Shown here piece by piece: positions 7,899-17,326 of a stretch of 46,355 nt of DNA. The stretch comes from an uncultured Verrucomicrobiota bacterium (GTDB lineage Bacteria; Verrucomicrobiota; Verrucomicrobiia; Limisphaerales; CAIQOK01). The position numbers were made by a program, and so were the translations under genes. The stretch spans positions 1 to 46,355 of the forward strand of contig CAIQOK010000097.1 in assembly GCA_903873415.1 (NCBI GenBank), written 5' to 3'. The first letter of the stretch is position 1. The number at the start of each line of letters is the position of its first letter. Under the pieces are notes generated by a model. It had not been told where the DNA came from. It worked only from the letters and a program-made list of their open reading frames with translations, and did not search any database.

Positions 7899-9106
7899 AA
7901 AGCCTCTTTACCATTAGTATGACCAACCGCAGCCTGCCGTCCCGGGGAACGCATGCGGTTCACAAAGTCCTGGGACTTGTGGTGGCCGCTCTGGGCCTGT
8001 GCCGGACGGCCCGGGCGCAAATTGATATCACGTCCTATAGCGGTGTCGGCAATGCCCCTCCTGTCTGGGTCGCGCTGAGCGGGTTTACCGGCGAGGCGGC
8101 GCAGGTCCTGAAGTTTGACCTTTACGTGCAAGGCTTCGGTTTCACCAACACCGACAACGCCCAGTATCTCCTGAGCGGCAGCAGCAATGGCAATCTCGAA
8201 GGCCGGGTCACCGACCGGTTCAGCAAAAACGCCCTGGTGGCCAAAGGCTATTCCGGCGCATCGCTGCGGCGGCAGGCCCACGCTTTTGTGGATGACTTCG
8301 TCACGGCGCTCAATCGCAAACCCATCGGCCGCACCAAAATCGCCTTCAAGGCAAAGGCAGGGCGGAACAGCGAGATCTATGTCGCCGACTTCGACGGGCA
8401 CAGTGGAAGCGCCGTCACGAGCGACGGCACACTGGTCTTCGCACCGTGTTGGATTCCGGGGCGTTTTGCCCTGGTCTATGGCTCCTACAAACTCGGCAAT
8501 CCGGGCATTTTCTCGCAAGACCTCTCCAGCGGCAGCCGCAAAACCGTCGCCTATTATGGCGGCTCGAGCATCAGCCCGGCAGTGTCGCCCGATGGACGCA
8601 AGCTCGTCCTGGTGTTAAGCAAGGACGGCTGGACGGACTTGTATGTGGCGGACGTGAACGGCAACGGTTTGAAGAGGTTGACAAAATCACCGGAAGACGA
8701 GTCGTCCCCATGCTGGTCGCCCAATGGGGAGTGGATTTGTTACGCCACCAAGATCAAGGAGCGCCGGGTGCTGTGCAAGATCCCCGCCGGCGGCGGAACC
8801 CCGCAACGCATCGCCACCGTCGGCGTGCGCAGCCCCACCGAGCCAGACTGGTCCCCGGACGGAAAATGGATCGCCTTCACGGCGCAGATGGCGGATTTTC
8901 AGATTTGCGTAGTGCCCGCAGCGGGTGGGGACGCCACCATCCTGGTTCCGGGGGAGGATCCCTGCTGGTCGCCGAACTCGCGGACACTTATTTTTAATCG
9001 TCGCAGCGGTGGGCACCTGTCTTTGCTTGACGTGCCGACGAAACAGGTCAAGGATGTTTCTCGAGTTTCGTCAGGAATCAACTCACAACCCAGTTGGGCG
9101 AGATAG
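7895..9106 (+). CDS. tolB: TolB-like periplasmic beta-propeller protein
   Basis: Periplasmic Tol-Pal component that binds Pal and the TolA-like protein. It has 403 residues from the ATG at 7895, slightly shorter than usual (about 430). A long N-terminal signal peptide (hydrophobic VLGLVVAALGLC, likely cut after TARA near residue 40) is followed by the TolB N-domain. A WD40-like PD40 beta-propeller follows from about residue 145, with repeated motifs such as SEIYVADFDG, SISPAVSPDGRKL, SSPCWSPNGEWICY and EPDWSPDGKWIAF. The start codon overlaps the stop of the TonB/TolA-like gene (ATGA), which fixes it; an open frame upstream of that point is only a shadow of the previous gene. The gene ends 21 bases before pal. 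Confidence 0.9.
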   Translation: MKSLFTISMTNRSLPSRGTHAVHKVLGLVVAALGLCRTARAQIDITSYSGVGNAPPVWVALSGFTGEAAQVLKFDLYVQGFGFTNTDNAQYLLSGSSNGNLEGRVTDRFSKNALVAKGYSGASLRRQAHAFVDDFVTALNRKPIGRTKIAFKAKAGRNSEIYVADFDGHSGSAVTSDGTLVFAPCWIPGRFALVYGSYKLGNPGIFSQDLSSGSRKTVAYYGGSSISPAVSPDGRKLVLVLSKDGWTDLYVADVNGNGLKRLTKSPEDESSPCWSPNGEWICYATKIKERRVLCKIPAGGGTPQRIATVGVRSPTEPDWSPDGKWIAFTAQMADFQICVVPAAGGDATILVPGEDPCWSPNSRTLIFNRRSGGHLSLLDVPTKQVKDVSRVSSGINSQPSWAR

Positions 9107-9127
9107 CCCTTTCCAGAAAGAACGAAC

Positions 9128-9790
9128 ATGAAAGTGACACAGTTGGCAAATTTACTGATGGTGGCTTTGGTCTGCACCTTGGCGGCGGCCGGTTGCAAAA
9201 AAAAACCGACCCCTCTGATCAACATTCCAAAGGGGCAGATAGGCAATCCCACAGCGCCCACTGAAACGGGCATCGGCAATGGAAATCCAGCGGGGGGCGG
9301 CGGCGGCGTCAAGAGCGATGGGGTGACATCGGCCAACACCGGCGGCGGTGCCGGCACAGGGACCGGTGGAGGCGCGGGAGCCGGAAGCGGTCCCCTCTCC
9401 CAGCCCAATCCGGGGGACTTCAGCAACTACACGGCCGACGCCGAGAAATTCAAATCCGAGACGGTTTACTTTGGCTATGACAGCGCCGTGGTGAAAACCC
9501 TCGACAAGGCCAAAGCAGCCGCGGTTGCAGAGTTCTGCAAAGCCAACCCGGCCGACGCCATCCGTATCGAGGGTCACTGCGACGAGCGGGGAACCGAAGA
9601 ATACAACCGCGCCCTCGGCGACAGACGCGCCTTGGCGCTGCGCGAGGCTCTGATCAGTCTGGGTGTTGACGCCAGCAAGGTGATCACGCTGAGTTTCGGG
9701 AAGGACCGTCCGGCCAGCGAAGGCCATGACGAAGAGGCCTGGAGCAAGAACCGCCGCGGCGAGTTCATCCTCCTGACCCCGCCGAAATAA
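9128..9790 (+). CDS. pal: Pal, peptidoglycan-associated lipoprotein
   Basis: Outer-membrane lipoprotein that tethers the outer membrane to peptidoglycan. Residues 1-22 are a lipoprotein signal with the lipobox LAAAGC (acylated Cys23). A Gly-rich, low-complexity linker (about 55-95) is longer than in enterobacterial Pal. The C-terminal OmpA-like domain (about 110-218) contains VYFGYDSAVV and the diaminopimelate-binding signature IEGHCDERGTEEYNRALGDR, then RRGEFIL near the end. Its 220 residues exceed the usual 170 because of the linker. Last gene of the operon; an intrinsic terminator follows 40 bases after the stop. Confidence 0.95.
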   Translation: MKVTQLANLLMVALVCTLAAAGCKKKPTPLINIPKGQIGNPTAPTETGIGNGNPAGGGGGVKSDGVTSANTGGGAGTGTGGGAGAGSGPLSQPNPGDFSNYTADAEKFKSETVYFGYDSAVVKTLDKAKAAAVAEFCKANPADAIRIEGHCDERGTEEYNRALGDRRALALREALISLGVDASKVITLSFGKDRPASEGHDEEAWSKNRRGEFILLTPPK

Positions 9791-9830
9791 ATCCCCCGCC
9801 TGCTGCCACCCGCGGCAAAAGGTAGTCACC

Positions 9831-9859
9831 CCCGCCGGCAAAACTGGCGGGTTTTTTTT
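9831..9859 (+). terminator. Intrinsic terminator of the tol-pal operon
   Basis: CCCGCCGG (9831-9838) pairs with CTGGCGGG (9844-9851): eight pairs with one G-U and a five-base loop. Eight T follow at 9852-9859. It lies 40 bases after the pal stop. Confidence 0.85.
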
Positions 9860-10203
9860 GCCCGGACAGGATCCGTTTGGCCGGCGGATGCCAGGCTGAT
9901 GAATTCCAACAGGAAAAGGCGTCGGCAAAATGGCGCGATCACGCCAACGCGGCCAGGAGGGTGTGTTGATGCCTGTTCAAAGGTTTGGGGTGTAGCAAAC
10001 CCGGGATTTGAGCTCAAGCCGTTCAGGCGGGGCAGGCAATCCACTGTCGGTCTTTTCAGGAACCTTACAAATCGAAACCGCAAATCGGCAGACTTGACGG
10101 GAGCGCGGGGCTTCCCTAAGGTTTCCAACTCGCTGGACGGCGGAAAATCGACGTCCTCTCGTTGGCACTGTTTCAACGAATTAACTAACGGAAAGGTTTG
10201 CTT
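9860..10203. other. Leader and promoter region of trigger factor gene
   Basis: No protein-coding signal is seen on either strand. The stretch separates the tol-pal terminator from the trigger factor start and holds the promoter candidate at 10094-10122. The remaining upstream 230 bases show no clear operator or structured leader. Confidence 0.4.
10094..10122 (+). promoter_or_regulatory. Candidate sigma-70-type promoter for trigger factor
   Basis: TTGACG (10094-10099) and TAAGGT (10117-10122) are spaced by 17 bases, about 80 bases before the start codon. Five of six bases match the -35 consensus and three of six match the -10. Confidence 0.45.
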
Positions 10204-11523
10204 GTGAATGTAACGGTAGAAAATTTGGCCCCGTGCAAAAAACTCGTTCGGGTTGAAGTCCCGGCCGCGAAAGTGGACGAAACCTTCAAATCCGTCACTA
10301 GGGATTATCAGCGTCAGGCCGCTCTGCCCGGGTTCCGTCCCGGCAAGGCGCCCGAACATCTGGTGCTGCGAAAGTATGAAACCGAGATCCTCGGCGAGGT
10401 CAAAAAAAACCTGATTTCCGAATCCTACCGGCAGGCGATGAAGGACCACAACATCGATGTGCTGGGCTATCCCGACGTGGAGGAGGTTCAGTTTGGCCGG
10501 GGGCAGGATCTGCAATTCACCGCCACGGTGGAGACGGCACCGGAATTTGAGCTGCCGGATTACAAGGGATTGCCGGCGCGGCGCGAGGCCCGCAGCGTGA
10601 CCGAAGCGGACATGAACCGCGCGCTGGAAACCCTGCGCCAACGCCAAACGACCTACGAGACAGTGGCCCGACCGGTGCAATCCGGCGAGATCGCCGTGGT
10701 CAATTTCACCGGCACCTGCGAAGGCAAGCCGGTCACGGAGCTGGCCCCCACAGCCAAAGGCCTGACGGAACAAAAGAATTTCTGGGTCGAACTGACCCCT
10801 CAGTCCTTCATCCCCGGCTTTGCCGACCAGTTGCTGGGCGCCCAAGCCGGAGACCGCCGGACGGTCACGGTGGATTTCGGACCTGATTTTGTGACGCCGC
10901 AATTGCAGGGCAAACAGGGCGTGTACGAGGTTGAAGTTGTCGAGGTGAAGGAGAAAATCCTGCCCGCTCTGGACGACGCCTTTGCCAAATCCTACGGCGC
11001 CGAAAGTTTTGAAAAGCTGTGCGAAGGCGTGCGGCGCGATCTGGAAAATGAACTGACCTCCACCCAGCACCGCAACATCCGCAACCAACTCATCCGCAGC
11101 CTGCTCGACCGCGTCCATTTCGAGCTGCCTGAGGGTGCAGTGGCCCAGGAAACCCGCAACGTGGTGTTGGATATCGTCCGCGAAAACCAGCAGCGCGGCA
11201 TCTCCCGCGACCTCATTGAAGAGCAGAAGGAACAGATCTACTCCGCCGCCACCAGTGGCGCCAAGGAGCGGGTCAAGGTCTCCTTCCTGATCCGCAAAAT
11301 CGCCGAGAAGGAAAATATCAAGGTGTCTCAGGACGAAGTCGCCAACCGCATCACTTCCCTGGCCGCCATGTATCAAATCCCCACGGAAAAATTCGTGAAG
11401 GATCTGCAAAAGCGCAACGGGGTGGTCGAAATCTACGACCAGCTGGCGAATGAAAAAGTCGTGGCATTCCTTCAGGAACACGCCGCCATAGAAGAGGTTC
11501 CCGCCGCGACACCCGCCGCCTGA
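10204..11523 (+). CDS. tig: Trigger factor, ribosome-bound chaperone and prolyl isomerase
   Basis: Chaperone that meets nascent chains at the ribosome exit tunnel. The product has 439 residues. The N-terminal ribosome-binding domain contains the signature PGFRPGKAPEHLVLRKY (about residue 42; family G-F-R-x-G-K-x-P). An FKBP-type isomerase domain lies around residues 155-245 (SGEIAVVNFTG, FIPGFADQLLGAQAGDRRTV). The helical C-terminal cradle follows. The GTG at 10204 is chosen as start: GGAAAGG lies seven bases upstream and the protein then begins NVTVENLAPCKK as in the family; a TTG two codons earlier is the alternative. In many genomes tig precedes clpP and clpX, but here it is followed by a convergent minus-strand gene. 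Confidence 0.95.
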   Translation: MNVTVENLAPCKKLVRVEVPAAKVDETFKSVTRDYQRQAALPGFRPGKAPEHLVLRKYETEILGEVKKNLISESYRQAMKDHNIDVLGYPDVEEVQFGRGQDLQFTATVETAPEFELPDYKGLPARREARSVTEADMNRALETLRQRQTTYETVARPVQSGEIAVVNFTGTCEGKPVTELAPTAKGLTEQKNFWVELTPQSFIPGFADQLLGAQAGDRRTVTVDFGPDFVTPQLQGKQGVYEVEVVEVKEKILPALDDAFAKSYGAESFEKLCEGVRRDLENELTSTQHRNIRNQLIRSLLDRVHFELPEGAVAQETRNVVLDIVRENQQRGISRDLIEEQKEQIYSAATSGAKERVKVSFLIRKIAEKENIKVSQDEVANRITSLAAMYQIPTEKFVKDLQKRNGVVEIYDQLANEKVVAFLQEHAAIEEVPAATPAA

Positions 11524-11564
11524 TCCGGATCAAATCGCCTCCAAGGAGGGGTGCGGCTGAGCGA

Positions 11565-12250
11565 TCAGTCAAACCCCTCCCGGACGATCCTCACGACATC
11601 AGTCAAGGAACTACAGTCTCCCTTCTGAGACTGCTCCGTCTGCCTCTTGACCCTCACCGCCTTCATTCCTGAAGCTTCGGCACCGCACAGATCCATTTCC
11701 AGGCTGTCACCCACGTGTAGAATGTTTTCTGCCGGAAGACCAAAGGCGGCCAGCGCCTGCTGGAATATCCGCGCTGACGGCTTGGCCGCCCCGGCCTCAC
11801 ACGAAATGGTGATCACCTCAAAGCGCCGCGCCAGCCCCAGCCTTTCCAGCAGCCCCCGCAAACGCCCGTCCCAATTGGAAATCACCCCCAGCCGGATCCC
11901 CTCGGCCTCCAGTTGATCCAACGTGGATGCCACGTCCTGGAAAATCCGCCAGGCATCGGGCTGTGCAAACCGGTCATAGAGTTGGGGGAAGAAGGATTGA
12001 CTGGGTGCCACGGCCACCAAACCGAAAAAAACCTCATCCACGATCCGCGCCCAACTGGTGCGCGAATAATCAAACCGGTGCTGGCCACGCCACACCGACT
12101 TGAACCGCGCCTCCAGCAACTCCGGGTCAACCCGCCCGGCACCCTGACTTCTTGCCGTCTCGGCATACACCCTGCCCACGCCCGGCCAAGGCTCAATCAG
12201 GTCCCACCCACGTCGAATGTCACCGCCCGAATGCGCTGGGACGGATTCAT
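11565..12250 (-). pseudogene. HAD-superfamily hydrolase, frameshifted
   Basis: A haloacid-dehalogenase-fold hydrolase (phosphatase-like). Translation from the ATG at 12250, which overlaps the folC stop as ATGA, gives MNPSQRIRAVTFDVGGT and then hits TGA (12197-12199). The next frame carries on LIEPWPGVGRVYAETA and runs to the stop at 11565. One base is missing after GGGACC on the minus strand; restoring it rebuilds the family motif I, D-x-G-G-T-L. Motif II (GVISNWDGR), the motif III lysine (AAKPSARIF) and motif IV (HVGDSLEMDL) are intact in the long part. In the N-terminal motif the second Asp of DxD is already replaced by Gly (DVGGT), as in several HAD relatives. Last gene of the kdsB-pyrG-folC group. 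A sequencing error is a real alternative to gene decay. Confidence 0.75.
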
Positions 12251-13524
12251 CCTCTCCGCCCCCACTCGTTCAATCCCCGCTCCACCCGCTCCGTCGACGG
12301 GACATGTCCGAGCAATTCCAAGGCTTCACCAACGAGATAAAGTGAACCGGTGACAACCACGAGGGGCTCGGAGTCAACCCGGGCCAAGGCATCCGCCAGC
12401 CGGTCACAGGCCGTCACCTCAGCGTGTGGATTGGCGAGCCTGCAGACATCGGCCAATTCCCGCTGGGAAACCCGGCGATCACTACACACCGGAACGGGGA
12501 AAATGCGGCCGCTCAGCGGGGCCAGACGCCGGCACATCCAGATCCAATCCTTGTCCCCCAGGCAACCCAGCACCAGCACCGGCCGGGTGCCGGGAAAGAT
12601 CTGCGCGAGGGAGGTTGCCAGAGTCTCCACCCCGGCCGGATTATGGGCGCCGTCGAGGACCATAGTCCGGCCGCCGGGCCGGGAAACCATTTGAAGGCGT
12701 CCCGGCCAGCGGACGCCGGCCAGTCCGGCACGGATGTCTTCCGCAGAGACAAAAATCTGGGGCTGAAGAATATCGACCGTGGCGAGAGCCAGGGCGGCAT
12801 TGACTTTCTGATGCTCTCCAAGAAGCGGGAGCTCACCCCCAGTCCACCGCTCACCGGAAAGTATGTCGGGGATGATCAAAGGACACTTGAGCTGCCGGGC
12901 TCTGATGGCAATAACCTCAAGGGATTGGGGATCGCCGGTGGTGGTCAGGGCGGGCACACCGGGCTTGAGGATGCCGGCTTTTTCAACGGCTATTTTTTCA
13001 AGCGTATCCCCCAGCCACGCCTGATGGTCGAGGGAGACATTGGTGATAAGGCTGGCCAGCGGCCTGACGATATTCGTGGCATCCAAGCGGCCGCCGAGCC
13101 CGGTTTCCCAGACGACCAGATCGCAGTGCTGCTCGGCAAAAAAACGAAGCGCGATGACAGTGACCACCTCGAAAAACGTCGGCCGCCGCTCCAACGGAAA
13201 GGATTCCAGCAAAGGCCACACCGCCTCCACCTGCCGTGCCAACTCCTCTTCGGTAATCAACCGTCCACCGACCTGGATGCGTTCCCTGAAGGAAACCAGA
13301 TGCGGCGAGGTGTAGAGTCCGGTCCGCAGCCCCGCTGCGCGATAAATGCCTTCCAGCATGGCGCAGGTTGACCCTTTGCCATTGGTGCCGGCGACATGAA
13401 TGAAGCGAAGCAACTCCTGCGGCTGGCCGGAAAGGGCCGCCAATCGAAGGGTGGTATCCAGCCCGAGACTCGCGCCGAAAAGGCGCAGCGAATCCAAGAG
13501 TTGAATGGCCTCGGTGTAAGACAT
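12247..13524 (-). CDS. folC: Folylpolyglutamate synthase / dihydrofolate synthase
   Basis: Mur-ligase-family enzyme that adds glutamate to folates (and, in many bacteria, to dihydropteroate) using ATP. It has about 425 residues. The P-loop HVAGTNGKGSTCAMLE lies near residue 44, followed by the family YTSPHLVSFRERI segment. WETGLGGRLDATNIV and DGAHNPAG mark the central and C-terminal domains. The ATG at 13524 is chosen because AGGGG lies five bases upstream; a TTG directly before it is in frame. It begins 14 bases after the pyrG stop and overlaps the following HAD gene by ATGA. No folP or accD, frequent neighbours elsewhere, is nearby. Confidence 0.92.
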   Translation of the reverse strand: MSYTEAIQLLDSLRLFGASLGLDTTLRLAALSGQPQELLRFIHVAGTNGKGSTCAMLEGIYRAAGLRTGLYTSPHLVSFRERIQVGGRLITEEELARQVEAVWPLLESFPLERRPTFFEVVTVIALRFFAEQHCDLVVWETGLGGRLDATNIVRPLASLITNVSLDHQAWLGDTLEKIAVEKAGILKPGVPALTTTGDPQSLEVIAIRARQLKCPLIIPDILSGERWTGGELPLLGEHQKVNAALALATVDILQPQIFVSAEDIRAGLAGVRWPGRLQMVSRPGGRTMVLDGAHNPAGVETLATSLAQIFPGTRPVLVLGCLGDKDWIWMCRRLAPLSGRIFPVPVCSDRRVSQRELADVCRLANPHAEVTACDRLADALARVDSEPLVVVTGSLYLVGEALELLGHVPSTERVERGLNEWGRRG

Positions 13525-13538
13525 CAACCCCTGCCCGG

Positions 13539-15152
13539 CTAGAGGGGCTTGCGATGGTTCTGCGCGTGCGCCGCCGCAATGAAACCCTTAAAAAGCGGAT
13601 GGGGCTGATGCGGCTTGCTGTGAAATTCCGGATGGAACTGACTGGCGATGAAGAAAGGGTGATCCTTCAGCTCGATTAACTCCACAAGCTTGCCGTCGGG
13701 AGATGTGCCGCTGAAAACAAAGCCAGCTTCCTCGAACCGCTCGCGGTAGGTATTGTTGAATTCATAACGGTGCCGATGGCGCTCACTAATAGCGAATGAT
13801 CCATAGAGCTGACCGGCCTTGGAACCCACCACCAACTGGCAGGTCTGGGCCCCCAGACGCATTGTGCCGCCCTTCTTGGTCACCCGTTTCTGCTCGTCCA
13901 GCATCGCAATGACGGGATGCGGCGTGGCTGGATCAAACTCCGTCGAATGGGCTCTGGCAAGCTTGAGAACATTGCGCGCGAATTCAATCGACGCAATCTG
14001 CATCCCAAGGCAAAGGCCCAGATAAGGCAGTTTTTGTTCCCGGGCATATTGCACCGCCCGGATCTTGCCCTCAATCCCCCGCTCCCCGAACCCTCCCGGA
14101 ACGAGGATCCCGCCCAGACCGGTGAGTTGCTTCTGGGGGCCTTCCTTTTCAATGGCCTCGGAGTCCACCTGCACGATCTCCACCCCGCAATCATTGGCGA
14201 CTCCGCCATGGATGATGGCTTCATAAACCGATTTATAGGCGTCCTGCAGCCCCATGTACTTGCCGACGACACCGATGCGGACGCGGTGCTGCGGGGCGAT
14301 GAGTTTGCGAATGATTTCCTGCCAGTGCACCATGTTGGGCGCGGGGGTGTCGAGATGCAGCAGGCGGCAAACCAGCTCGTCCAGCCGCTCCCGCTGCAAC
14401 ATGAGCGGCACTTCGTAAATGGAATGATCCACGTCCTTTTCCTCGATCACAGCTTCCAGAGGCACGTTGCAGAAGAGGGAAATTTTCTGGCGCAACTCCT
14501 TGTCCAGCGGCTGTTCGCAGCGGCAGATGAGGGCATGGGGAGTGATACCGATTTCGCGCAGCTTGGCCACGGACTGCTGGGTGGGCTTGGTCTTAAGCTC
14601 GCCGGCCGCCTTGATGAACGGCACGTAGGTCACGTGCATGAAAATCGCGTTGTTATACCCCACCTCCAGCGCAAACTCCCGGATGGCCTCCAGAAACGGC
14701 AAACCCTCGATGTCCCCAGTCGTGCCGCCGATTTCCGTGATGACCACGTCGGCCTTGCTCTGCGCGGCCAGATTGTGAATCCGGTTCTTGATCTCATCGG
14801 TCACGTGGGGGATCACCTGCACTGTCTTGCCGAGATACTTGCCCTCGCGCTCGTTGTTGAGCACGGTCTGATAAACCTGCCCGCTGGTAAGGTTGTTCAT
14901 CCGGGTCAGCTTCGTGTTCGTAAAGCGCTCGTAATGACCAAGATCCAAATCGGTTTCCGCGCCGTCGTCGAGCACATAAACCTCGCCATGCTGGTAGGGG
15001 CTCATGGTGCCGGGATCCACGTTGAGATAGGGATCGAATTTCTGCAGGGTGACCTTGAGCCCGCGGTTCTCAAGCAGCGTGCCCAGTGCAGCGGCTGTCA
15101 ACCCCTTGCCAAGGGAACTCACCACACCACCAGTGACGAATATGAATTTCAT
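13539..15152 (-). CDS. pyrG: CTP synthase
   Basis: Converts UTP to CTP with ATP and glutamine. The 537 residues match the family length. The N-terminal synthetase domain starts [17 protein letters not shown] and contains [20 protein letters not shown]. The C-terminal class I glutamine amidotransferase domain has the nucleophile in LGLCLGMQ (about residue 382), an oxyanion-hole loop GGFGERG, and the His/Glu pair in [12 protein letters not shown] near the end. The start at 15152 is fixed by the conserved N-terminus; an upstream in-frame extension is not homologous. It follows kdsB by about 140 bases. The pyrG-kdsB neighbourhood is common in Gram-negative bacteria. Confidence 0.97.
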   Translation of the reverse strand: MKFIFVTGGVVSSLGKGLTAAALGTLLENRGLKVTLQKFDPYLNVDPGTMSPYQHGEVYVLDDGAETDLDLGHYERFTNTKLTRMNNLTSGQVYQTVLNNEREGKYLGKTVQVIPHVTDEIKNRIHNLAAQSKADVVITEIGGTTGDIEGLPFLEAIREFALEVGYNNAIFMHVTYVPFIKAAGELKTKPTQQSVAKLREIGITPHALICRCEQPLDKELRQKISLFCNVPLEAVIEEKDVDHSIYEVPLMLQRERLDELVCRLLHLDTPAPNMVHWQEIIRKLIAPQHRVRIGVVGKYMGLQDAYKSVYEAIIHGGVANDCGVEIVQVDSEAIEKEGPQKQLTGLGGILVPGGFGERGIEGKIRAVQYAREQKLPYLGLCLGMQIASIEFARNVLKLARAHSTEFDPATPHPVIAMLDEQKRVTKKGGTMRLGAQTCQLVVGSKAGQLYGSFAISERHRHRYEFNNTYRERFEEAGFVFSGTSPDGKLVELIELKDHPFFIASQFHPEFHSKPHQPHPLFKGFIAAAHAQNHRKPL

Positions 15153-15291
15153 TTCTCGTTCATTATAGCCACAGATTCGCCGCGGATGAAACACTGAAAA
15201 CGTGTCAGCGGCCATTCTCACCGGAAATTCTTTTTGCCTCGGCGAGGTCGATTCCCCCCTGATACCCGTGTTTTTCAAGCAGATGCAAAAT

Positions 15292-16050
15292 CTATTTCCC
15301 TTCGGTGTTTGATCCACGGCTGAGCAAATGCTCCACCCGCCTCACATCTTCCGGCATATCCACGCCAATGCTGTTATAATCCACGTTTACAACGGCGATC
15401 TGGATTCCGTTTTCCAGCGCGCGCAGCTGTTCGAGCTTCTCGGCCTCCTCCAGCGGGGACACCGGAAACCCCACCAGACGCAGCAACGTCCCCCGCCGGT
15501 AACCGTAAATGCCAAGATGTTTCAAAAAGGGAAAGGCCCCCATCTGCTCGGCCGCCGGAAGGGCCGCCGCTTCGCGCAAATACGGGATCGTCCGCCTTGA
15601 AAAATATAACGCCCGGCCCGCCGCGCTCACAACAACCTTCACCACGTTGGGATTATCAAACTCCCCAGGCTCCCGGACCTGCGTCGCGGCGGTCGACATC
15701 TCACACTCCTTCAGGGCGGCGGCCACTGCATCCACCACGGCCGGATCCATCAGCGGCTCGTCACCCTGCACATTCATCACCGCATCGCAGTCGAGGCGGG
15801 CCGCCACCTCTGCAATCCGGTCCGAACCGCTGGGATGATCGGGCCGGGTCATTTCCACACGGCAAAACCGGCCGGCCACTTCCGCTATTCGCAAATCGTC
15901 CGTCGCAACGATCACCTCGGCCAGAGATCGGGCCTGACGGCAGCGCTCGATCACATGCTGGATCAAGGGTCGCCCGGCAATGAGCGCCAGCGGTTTGCCG
16001 GGAAACCGAGTGGATCCGAAACGGGCGGGGATGATGCCGAGCACTTTCAT
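15292..16050 (-). CDS. kdsB: CMP-KDO synthetase (3-deoxy-manno-octulosonate cytidylyltransferase)
   Basis: Activates KDO with CTP for the lipopolysaccharide inner core. The 252 residues equal the family length. Hallmarks are [16 protein letters not shown] at the N-terminus (nucleotide-binding), [17 protein letters not shown] and [11 protein letters not shown] (metal-binding Asp). IPYLREA and [15 protein letters not shown] lie in the C-terminal half. First gene of the minus-strand group and a direct consumer of the CTP made by the adjacent pyrG. Its presence shows that the organism makes KDO-containing LPS. Confidence 0.96.
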   Translation of the reverse strand: MKVLGIIPARFGSTRFPGKPLALIAGRPLIQHVIERCRQARSLAEVIVATDDLRIAEVAGRFCRVEMTRPDHPSGSDRIAEVAARLDCDAVMNVQGDEPLMDPAVVDAVAAALKECEMSTAATQVREPGEFDNPNVVKVVVSAAGRALYFSRRTIPYLREAAALPAAEQMGAFPFLKHLGIYGYRRGTLLRLVGFPVSPLEEAEKLEQLRALENGIQIAVVNVDYNSIGVDMPEDVRRVEHLLSRGSNTEGK

Positions 16051-16136
16051 TGGGAATTATTTAGCCACAAACAGCCCGGAGATGAAACCTCGAATTGCCG
16101 CGAGCTGAAAATCGCCGGCCACTGGTCACCGCTGGA

Positions 16137-16571
16137 CTAATCATGCTCCACTTGGTCGGATAATTCGTTGAGATCATCCGGCCCGGGCGGGAAGTGGAGT
16201 GCGAGAAGTTCACCCGCCTTGCAAACGCCCTGCAGCAGCCCTTCGGTGAATTCCGACTTGCGGAAATGCCCGGCCATGGCGGCGGCCAGATCGCGCCAAA
16301 AGCCCTCACCGCAGCGGACATGAACCCCTTCATCACCGACCACGGCAAACTTACAGGAGCGCGGCGCGATAAAAATCAGCACCGCATTCCGCTCCCGGGT
16401 CTTAGTCATGCCCAACCGAACAAACTGCTCTTGCGCCGCAGCGACCGGATCGATGGTTTTTTTGCGGCTGACAAAAACACGGATTTCGCCGGAGGTCTGC
16501 CGTTCGGCCTGACCAATCGCCGCCACTAGTTCGTCGTGTCGAAGTTCTTGGAGAAACTCTTTAACCTTCAT
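16137..16571 (-). CDS. TPM-domain protein
   Basis: A 144-residue protein consisting of one TPM domain (YgcG/Psb32 family), without signal peptide or membrane helix. Recognisable parts are QAERQTSGEIRVFVSRKK (the family's T-S-G/A-E-I/V strand), RNAVLIFIAPRSCKFAVVGD and HVRCGEGFW. The ATG at 16571 begins the homology; longer in-frame upstream sequence is an Arg-rich shadow of the Gly-rich tail of the neighbouring gene. It follows the larger TPM gene with a two-base gap, so the two are surely co-transcribed with lemA. TPM domains act in membrane quality control in some species; the role here is inferred from family only. Confidence 0.85.
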   Translation of the reverse strand: MKVKEFLQELRHDELVAAIGQAERQTSGEIRVFVSRKKTIDPVAAAQEQFVRLGMTKTRERNAVLIFIAPRSCKFAVVGDEGVHVRCGEGFWRDLAAAMAGHFRKSEFTEGLLQGVCKAGELLALHFPPGPDDLNELSDQVEHD

Positions 16572-16573
16572 GG

Positions 16574-17323
16574 CTACCAGCTCCCTCCCGCGCCGCCGCC
16601 GCCGAAGCTGCCGCCGCCACCGGAAAAACCACCCCCGCCACCCGAAGATCCGCCGCCGCCCCACCCGCCTCCGCCGCCGCTCCAGCCTCCCGACCATCCG
16701 GTTCCCCGATAAGATATGCCGCGGCGGGTTTGCCCGAGCGCACGAATGATCACAAAAAGAACAAAGAAAACGAGACCGACAAATGGCATGAGCGCCGGCG
16801 GCTTGCCCGCTTTTCCATCCGCCACCGTCCGCCCCGTGCCTTTGTATTCGCCCCGTGTTGCCGCAAGAATCGCCTGCACACCCGCCGTCAGCCCACCCGC
16901 AAAATCACCACCCTTGAAATACGGTGCAATCTCATCAGCGACGATCCGTTTGCACAAGACGTCGGGCAGCGCGCCTTCCAGGCCGTAGCCGGTCTGAATG
17001 AACATTTTGTGCTCTTGGACAAACACGAACAGGACCGCCCCGTTGTTCTTGGTCTTCAGCCCGACTTTCCAGGCCCGAGCCACGCGCACCGTGTAATCTT
17101 CCACAGACGAGTCGGATTGCATCCTAGGAAACACGGCGACCAGCACCTGATCGGAGGTCTTCCGCTCGAAGTCATCCAAGGTCCGATCCAAGGCGTCGGC
17201 AGTCGCGGGCGGGATGACCCGGGCATAATCGTTGAAGTGCCGCTGGGGAACGGGGGGAATGACCTCGGCTGCGGACAGGCCCAGCCCTAGGAGCAGAACA
17301 AAAATAGTGAAAATCTTCCTCAC
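16574..17323 (-). CDS. Exported TPM-domain protein with Gly-rich tail (YgcG-like)
   Basis: The 249 residues comprise a signal peptide (IFTIFVLLLGLGLSAAE), then a TPM domain at about residues 30-155 with FNDYARVIPP, TSDQVLVAVFP, NNGAVLFVFVQEHKMFIQTGYGLEG and GGDFAGGLTAG. One membrane helix follows (LMPFVGLVFFVLFVIIRAL, about 180-200), then a C-terminal tail built almost only of Gly and Ser with Trp and Phe. This is the standard YgcG/YdjH architecture, with the TPM domain in the periplasm and the Gly-rich tail in the cytoplasm. The gene lies three bases after lemA and two before the second TPM gene, a conserved three-gene unit in many bacteria. Confidence 0.9.
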   Translation of the reverse strand: MRKIFTIFVLLLGLGLSAAEVIPPVPQRHFNDYARVIPPATADALDRTLDDFERKTSDQVLVAVFPRMQSDSSVEDYTVRVARAWKVGLKTKNNGAVLFVFVQEHKMFIQTGYGLEGALPDVLCKRIVADEIAPYFKGGDFAGGLTAGVQAILAATRGEYKGTGRTVADGKAGKPPALMPFVGLVFFVLFVIIRALGQTRRGISYRGTGWSGGWSGGGGGWGGGGSSGGGGGFSGGGGSFGGGGAGGSW

Positions 17324-17326
17324 CGG

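Noticed and set aside
9826-11481. Long minus-strand open frame across trigger factor
   Set aside because: Antisense shadow of tig; the plus-strand protein has clear family motifs and a ribosome site.
13917-15197. Long plus-strand open frame across pyrG
   Set aside because: Antisense shadow of a fully conserved CTP synthase.
15153-15317. In-frame extension of CTP synthase upstream of 15152
   Set aside because: Family homology begins exactly at MKFIFVTGG; the extra 55 codons are not conserved in type.
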